Source: Lepturacanthus savala
Taxonomy: Eukaryota > Chordata > Actinopteri > Scombriformes > Trichiuridae
Length of the DNA stretch: 64,000 nt
Assembly (NCBI GenBank): GCA_030544235.1
Contig: CM060469.1
Coordinates: 18,763,517 to 18,827,516 of the forward strand
Reading direction: 5' to 3'
Shown here: positions 58,789 through 64,000 of the stretch, piece by piece
Layout of the letters: the number at the start of each line of letters is the position of its first letter
How positions within the stretch are numbered: the stretch's first letter is position 1
Notes under the pieces: generated by a model
What the model was told of the DNA's origin: nothing
Database searches by the model: none
The model's input: the letters and a program-made list of their open reading frames with translations, nothing else
Position numbers and translations under genes: made by a program

Positions 58789-60716
58789 CAGAATGAAAAT
58801 CGAAATTATGCTTCGGGTGGATTTAAAGCACATTTAAAATAAGGCCTCATCAAATACTGTTAATCTTTACATTACACTAGATATTTTATACATAAGTTTA
58901 AGTTAATTAAAAAAATCTTTTCAATATTTTCCTGTCTAATATGAAAGCATACATCAGTACATACATCATCAATGGAAAAAAAATGAATATAATTGGATGT
59001 CAGTGAGAATTTCCTTCTGCATAGGATTAATTAAAGCTGAATTTTTATATTACTTTTTTTTTTAATTTCTTCCATGTGATGACATTGTTCCTGTCTGTTA
59101 TTTTAATTCATGAACTATACCATAAATTGGAAATGTTCATAGGTAAAACATTGATTGTATATTTAATATTTTTGTACTGATGAGCCTTTCAATAAAGAAG
59201 TCTAAAAACACAAAAGAAGCTCTCCCTTCCCTCCGTTTCTCCTCCCTGGCTCCGCCCCATACTATGGCTCTACCTGCTGTGCACATGCAAGCTAGCAACA
59301 CTTCAACGTTTAAAAGATAGTTTAAAACAACATCTTAACTAAATAAAACAAACCGCAACAACACACAGCTACAACACACGGCTATGAATCACAACTATAA
59401 CACCCACCTATCAGTATCAGTAAGAGTCCAACAGAGACATGAAGTTCGCAGCTCATTGGACCAGGAAAAAAACAGCAGTTCTCTCTGATTTACAGCATTT
59501 ACCAACATTTACAGCGTTTCACCTCATTTGTTGTGTACCTTTCTTAGATTATTAGATTCTTAGCTTCTTATCTGAATAAATGGTTGTTGCTAACCTTTAC
59601 TGCACAAGATTGTGTACGTCAGCCCTGACAAACACGCCGTGCCCCCTCCTTTCTGAACTGAGCTGTGATTGGCTTAGACCTTCAGGAATGGTCTGGTTTA
59701 TTCAGTGGTTTAATCACTACATACGAAAAAAGGGTTATTATGAATTTTGCGCAATTATACAAAAAAAAATAAATAAATGGCCTACTTCTGCTTTTAAGGG
59801 AATTGAATAATTCAAAATGAACTCAGTGAGTTCAGGACTGTAGCACTGTTAGGATTTTTGTTTTTTACAGATTAGTTTTTGGCTTTTTTGCCTTTATTTT
59901 TATTGGACGGCAGACAGACAAGAAGGGGGGAAAGATTAGAGGAATGACATATAGAAACGGTCACGCCATCCAGGAGTTGACCTGGGGACTCACAGCTCAA
60001 GACATGTTTGCCCATATGGTACATGCCTTTACCACTCCACTATCAGGTTGCCCCATAACTGTTGGGATTTAAGTGACCAAACATCTCTTGTCAAATTTTC
60101 CTGCAGGTGTGAACAGAAAACACAGCGTGTGAATCAATATCCCTGCTACATGTGAACATAGATACGTGGTATCTACATTAAAGGGCTAAATTAAACAAGA
60201 TGCAATGGTTTTCAGTTTCAGGGATAGTTGTTATAGATTATAATAATACATTCACAGACTCAAGGGCTGATTTGATCTGCTGATTCTGTGATAAAGAACT
60301 TGATTTACACATTTGAGCAAATATATTGGGTGGATCAGAGCGAGAGAGAACTCAAAATATTCACGAACATGGAAAAATATGATTGAGTTTTTCTACACCC
60401 AAGGAATATTCATTACATTCCTTTATACAAACTGGAGGAGGAACGACAGCACAGACGTCATCTGTCACTGACCCAAACATCACTTAGAGCTGCAAAAATC
60501 ATGCTATTTTTGGCAGAAGGACCACAAGTGAAATATTATTCTTATTATAAACATAATTACAAAACACTGCACAGCAATGTCAGTTTAACAGATTACTGCT
60601 GAGATGTAAAAAGCCTGAGGTTTGGTTGGACTGGTGTTGGTCTTTTAGGGTTTTATACAAAACAATGCTGGTATTAGCAAAAAAAAACAAAACAAAAAAA
60701 ACTCAACTGCATATCA

Positions 60717-60722
60717 TTTATT
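60717..60722 (-). terminator. cox16: Candidate cox16 polyadenylation signal
   Basis: AATAAA on the minus strand, about 410 bases past the cox16 stop. No other evidence of cleavage here. Confidence 0.35.
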
Positions 60723-60796
60723 GACAAGAAAATATCTCATATATATATATAAAATCTCTGTTATGGTGAACATTGACAGGCACAACCTCATACACA

Positions 60797-60813
60797 GATG
60801 TGCCACCTACTGG
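60797..60813 (-). promoter_or_regulatory. CTCF-like motif
   Basis: Minus strand reads AACCAGTAGGTGGCACA, a good match to the CTCF core. It lies between cox16 and slc8a3. Confidence 0.35.
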
Positions 60814-61129
60814 TTATTTTCCATTACAGATTCTGATCAGACTGGAATATATATCCAGTGCAAACATCTGTTAATGAAACAGTAAGATCCCTGTATCAGC
60901 ACATTGTTCTTTAAATTATAGATTAACTTCTTTTAGTCTTAATGTCTCACAACTAGAAACACAAGCACTACACAAAGCTTAAAGTCAGAGTCCAGCAGAG
61001 ACCAAACTCAGCTGCTGTACCGTGGAGCAGCAGAATGTGTGATCTCTGCGGCCCTGTCACCACGGTTACAACTCGGGTCAGTGTCACTCCGCCGGGCTGC
61101 CGCAGCGCGCTACACTCTGCTCGGTATCC

Positions 61130-61249
61130 CTACGCCTCAGCCTTTTTACTCTGCTGCTGTCGCTGCTGGTCCTGGTATTCTTTAGAGTCCTCCCAGGGAC
61201 GAGGACCACGGATGTTCTTCCACTCGTCCAAATTCTTCTCCTTCATCTT
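61130..61249 (-). CDS. cox16: cox16 last coding exon
   Basis: Acceptor TTCGTTTTTGCAG, then KMKEKNLDEWKNIRGPRPWE, DSKEYQDQQRQQQSKKAEA and TAG. The KNIRGPRPWED core is the most conserved part of COX16. A Gln/Lys-rich tail follows. Confidence 0.95.
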   Translation of the reverse strand, partial: KMKEKNLDEWKNIRGPRPWEDSKEYQDQQRQQQSKKAEA

Positions 61250-63244
61250 CTGCAAAAACGAACAGAGACGACGTGTCAATTTAACCACGATCACAATTAA
61301 ATCCTTAAGGAAAAAAAAAAAATTGTTTGTCTCTAAAAGATAAAGTAATACCCAATCATCAATAACACACCAAAGCCTCACACCCAGGTTTACAACCCGT
61401 CTGTCCTCACCTGGTACTCCTCCTGCAGGATAACCGCCTGCTTCTTTACGTCTATTTTAGCCTCCAGAGCCGGATCCAGCTGAGAAGAAACATGAACGAG
61501 AATCACAGTGAACGCCAGAATGAGATAAGAAGGTGAAGAAGTGAACAGATGTGTGGTTTAAGTTTGTATATTTTCTCTCAATCAGGAATATGATTAAATA
61601 TTTTCTCTGCAGTTACTCGGGTGACCTTCATTACAACAGAAAATATATATATTTTAGAGCCTTCAAACTGGTGAAATAATGAAATCATTAGGACGATAAT
61701 TATAGATGAGCTCATAACAACGCTATTTTCTTCCTCCATCCGAGGTTAGAAAACCCAACACCCAGTTAGAGAAGAGGAGGAAAGAGGAGCCCTGAAGTTC
61801 ATCTGAGCCTCCAGGCTGAATTAAATCAGTGAAGAGAAAATGCAAATTGGATCATACAGTGACTTCACTCGCACAGGGTTTTAATGGTTTAAGTGGGCAA
61901 ATAGCTGTGAGAACAAAATAATGGAATCTGCTGAGAGTCGTCCACATAAAAACTAGAATAGAAGCTCTGACAATGTGTGTTGTGATGTTTGGTGGAGATA
62001 TTCTGTGCTTTTAACAACACATGCAGCAGAATCTTGACTCCATAGGGTCTGGTCAGCGGGGGGGTGGGGGGGGGGGGGTCAAGCTGCTCACCCCCCCAGC
62101 CTGGTGCTGCCTCTCATCATCTCTAAGCAGCAGAGACTCTGCTCTCTGACCCAAAGCAGCAACACATCACAGTAAAACAGCAAAAACTGCTGCTTCCTCA
62201 CAGCTCCTCAGACCAACAGCTGCTAATAACAGATCAGGCCTCTGGCAGCAGGATGAATTATCTCTGTCACTGGAAGAATTATCACAGCTTGTTCACACTT
62301 CTTGTTCTGACTCAGTGTAAATGGTTGGAAGCGTGTTGGCACCCAGCGTCTTTGAAATGATGGATGGACAGACTCTAGAATTCAGAGTTTTTTTGAAATA
62401 GGATAAATGATCCCAAATAATCTTAACATAAACATCTCTACACACCTGCTGCTGTTACTGAAACCAGACAGTTATGATTCTGACCACCAGGAGGAGTCAG
62501 AGACAGACTTTTACCACAACTGGATATGTATATCATGGATGTATTATAAAACCTGGATAAGGTACCGTCCCTCAGCAGCACGCCGATTTCTCCCGGTGGC
62601 AACTTGTGATATTGCAACAAAAAAAATCCCCTGCGACCCAAAAAGTATTCCTAACCCTAACCCCCCGTAGACCAAAGTAGTAAAAGAGAAGCCGATAAAA
62701 CTGTTGACAGGACATCCCCGCTATAACCCTGTTAGTTACCAATCTTTGTATTAGATATTTTTAAGATATGGATTTTTTAATCTGTCAAAAACCTTTCTAA
62801 TAGTGTGCTGCGTCTTGGGAGCGAGGACATGTTCAATTCATTTTTTTTATGTTTCTTTGAATTGTTTTTAATGTGGTCAGGAAGTGATTTAAATGCAATT
62901 TGTCCCCCACCCCCTCCAATTTACATGTTCATTGCCCCAGAGCATGATGGGAGGCCCCAGAGCATCATGGGAGATGACTCTACTGATCAGTCTCCATAAG
63001 TCACATAACATGGAAATAAACCCGGAAGTCAGGAACTTTTACAGCGTATGCGCCAGGTGAGCAATTTGAAATGAATGGCAGAGATTTTTCAGTCCGGTAT
63101 CCAGTTGTACATTACATCCGTGATGTATATAATATCAATATGTAACCCAAGTTAGATCCTACAAACCTTTCTCTTGGACTTCTGTTCATCATAGCGGAGC
63201 TGTGCAAACTCTTTCAGGCCAAATGAACCTCCAACTACAAGCAA
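61130..63244 (-). CDS. cox16: COX16 cytochrome c oxidase assembly factor, 3' three exons
   Basis: Coding segments in transcript order are 63167-63244, 61411-61479 and 61130-61249, all in phase 0: 26 + 23 + 39 residues plus stop. Exon one, which should encode the N-terminus and start of the membrane helix, was not found before 64000 and is presumably outside. COX16 is a small single-pass inner mitochondrial membrane protein that helps bring COX2 and its copper factors into complex IV. Visible signatures: LLVVGGSFGLKEFAQLRYDE, LDPALEAKI, and the family hallmark WKNIRGPRPWED near the C-terminus. The tail (QQRQQQSKKAEA) differs from the mammalian one. Confidence 0.93.
61411..61479 (-). CDS. cox16: cox16 penultimate exon
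   Basis: 69 bp reading LDPALEAKIDVKKQAVILQE and EYQ. Acceptor TTTCTTCTCAG, donor GTGAGG. It corresponds to the MDPELEKKL region of the mammalian protein. Amphipathic helix in the intermembrane-space part. Confidence 0.93.
61480..63166 (-). other. cox16: cox16 intron
   Basis: Contains a long G run at 62057-62090 followed by a C run (GGGG...TCAAGCTGCTCA...CCCC), which can fold back, and copy 2 of the ATGGATGTA repeat at 62534-63125. Confidence 0.7.
62534..63125 (-). mobile_element. Dispersed repeat with ATGGATGTA termini, copy 2
   Basis: Reverse-oriented relative of 50046-50436. Shared blocks are TTATCCAGGTTTTATAATAC, CTCCCATGATGCTCTGGGGC, CCTGACCACATTAAAAAC and GGCGCATACGC (read on the minus strand). 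It carries about 190 bp not present in copy 1 (about 62640-62825), including a GGGTTAGGGTTAGG stretch. It ends 40 bp from cox16 exon 63167-63244. Confidence 0.75.
63167..63244 (-). CDS. cox16: cox16 exon encoding the end of the membrane helix
   Basis: 78 bp reading LLVVGGSFGLKEFAQLRYDE and QKSKRK. Acceptor ends in TTTCAG; donor GTTTGT is not consensus at +3 and +4 but fits the phase. The LLVVGG part closes the single transmembrane segment. Confidence 0.92.
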
Positions 63245-63462
63245 CTGAAATACAAAGAAAATAAATTAATGTTCAATTTTTTTACCTGCATGGTTCAATA
63301 CAGATTCCACATCTTCAAACCTCTTCATAAGCAAATTTAATCCTTCCAGCAGACAAACACACCAACAAAACATTGACCACATGAGTCATGTGTTCATGTC
63401 CTTGCAGCAGTAAATCTTTGTTGTAACTGTCAGTAATTTGTTTGCAGTGTTAGGTGTAGATC

Positions 63463-63578
63463 ATGGACGGACACACGGACACACACACGGACACACACAC
63501 GGACACACACACGGACGGACACACACACGGACACACACACACGGACACACACACGGACACACACACGGACACACACAC

Positions 63579-63656
<78 letters not shown>
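63463..63656. repeat. CACGGACACACA minisatellite grading into (CA)n
   Basis: 12-bp ACACGGACACAC units (some 14 or 16) and then a pure CA run interrupted once by CGGA. It abuts the transposon end at 63657. Confidence 0.94.
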
Positions 63657-63658
<2 letters not shown>

Positions 63659-64000
63659 CACTTTATTAGGTACACCTGTCCAACTGCTTGTTAACACTTA
63701 ATTTCTAATCAGCCAATCACATGGCGGCAACTCAGTGCATTTAGGCATGTAGACATGGTCAAGACAATCTCCTGCAGTTCAAACCGAGCATCAGTTTGGG
63801 GAAGAAAGGTGATTTGAGTGACTTTGAACGTGGCATGGTTGTTGGTGCCAGAAGGGCTGGTCTGAGTATTTCAGAAACTGCTGATCTACTGGGATTTTCA
63901 TACACAACCATCTCTAGGGTTTACAGAGAATGGTCCGAAAAAGAAAACATATCCAGTGAGCGGCAGTTCTGTGGGCGGAAATGCCTTGTTGATGCCAGAG
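63657..64000 (+). mobile_element. Tc1-like transposon, left end, cut by window edge
   Basis: Starts CCACTTTATTAGGTACACCT, the terminal repeat of a common fish Tc1/mariner family. From about 63798 the plus strand reads a helix-turn-helix transposase N-terminus: GRKGDLSDFERGMVVGARRA, then GLSISETADLLGFSYTTISR and VYREWSEKE. The frame is open to the window edge. The codon where relatives start (ATG before GKK) appears as TTG here. It lies within or upstream of cox16 intron 1. Confidence 0.88.

Larger units (their letters stand above)
58787..61129. other. Non-coding DNA downstream of cox16
   Basis: Includes the probable cox16 3' UTR (left of 61130), with a candidate poly(A) signal AATAAA on the minus strand at 60717-60722. 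No other gene was recognised. Confidence 0.5.

Overview
The window is animal genomic DNA, almost certainly from a ray-finned (teleost) fish. It has split genes with GT-AG introns, very long CA/GT and TA microsatellites, many minisatellites, tRNA-derived SINEs, Tc1/mariner elements and LINE fragments of types familiar from fish genomes. Only about 3.5 kb of the 64 kb is protein coding, and all of it reads on the minus strand.

Layout, left to right. (1) 549-927: the first coding exon of an MLK-family kinase, best matched to map3k9. It encodes a short leader and an SH3 domain and is transcribed leftwards out of the window. A GC-rich promoter-like stretch and a large TA-filled palindrome lie just upstream. 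(2) 1.5-8.0 kb: intergenic DNA with a SINE, the 3' end of a LINE, several CTCF-like motifs, and probably the 3' UTR of the next gene. (3) 8004-42365: the complete coding sequence of slc8a3, the sodium/calcium exchanger NCX3. It has seven coding exons, including one large exon of 1778 coding bases, the alternative exon A and an 18-base microexon C. The spliced A+C form is 925 residues. Its introns hold a complete but dead Tc1 element, MITEs, SINEs and long simple repeats. (4) 42.4-61 kb: the 5' side of slc8a3, with a CpG-rich candidate promoter at 48.3-49.1 kb. An 11-bp minisatellite full of E-boxes lies beside it. LINE, SINE and MITE remnants follow. (5) 61130-63244: the last three coding exons of cox16, a mitochondrial cytochrome c oxidase assembly factor; its first exon is outside the window. 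(6) 63657-64000: the left end of another Tc1-like element.

The proteins do not act in one pathway. The grouping is conserved synteny: SLC8A3, COX16 and MAP3K9 lie close together on human 14q24, which supports the paralogue assignments. NCX3 is a plasma-membrane Ca2+ extruder, COX16 an inner-membrane factor and MAP3K9 a JNK-pathway kinase. The most informative new details are the microexon C annotation, the failure to find the mutually exclusive exon B, a CA repeat starting at a 5' splice site, two copies of an apparent MITE in opposite orientation, and several large palindromes and tandem arrays. I found no convincing wholly new gene system.
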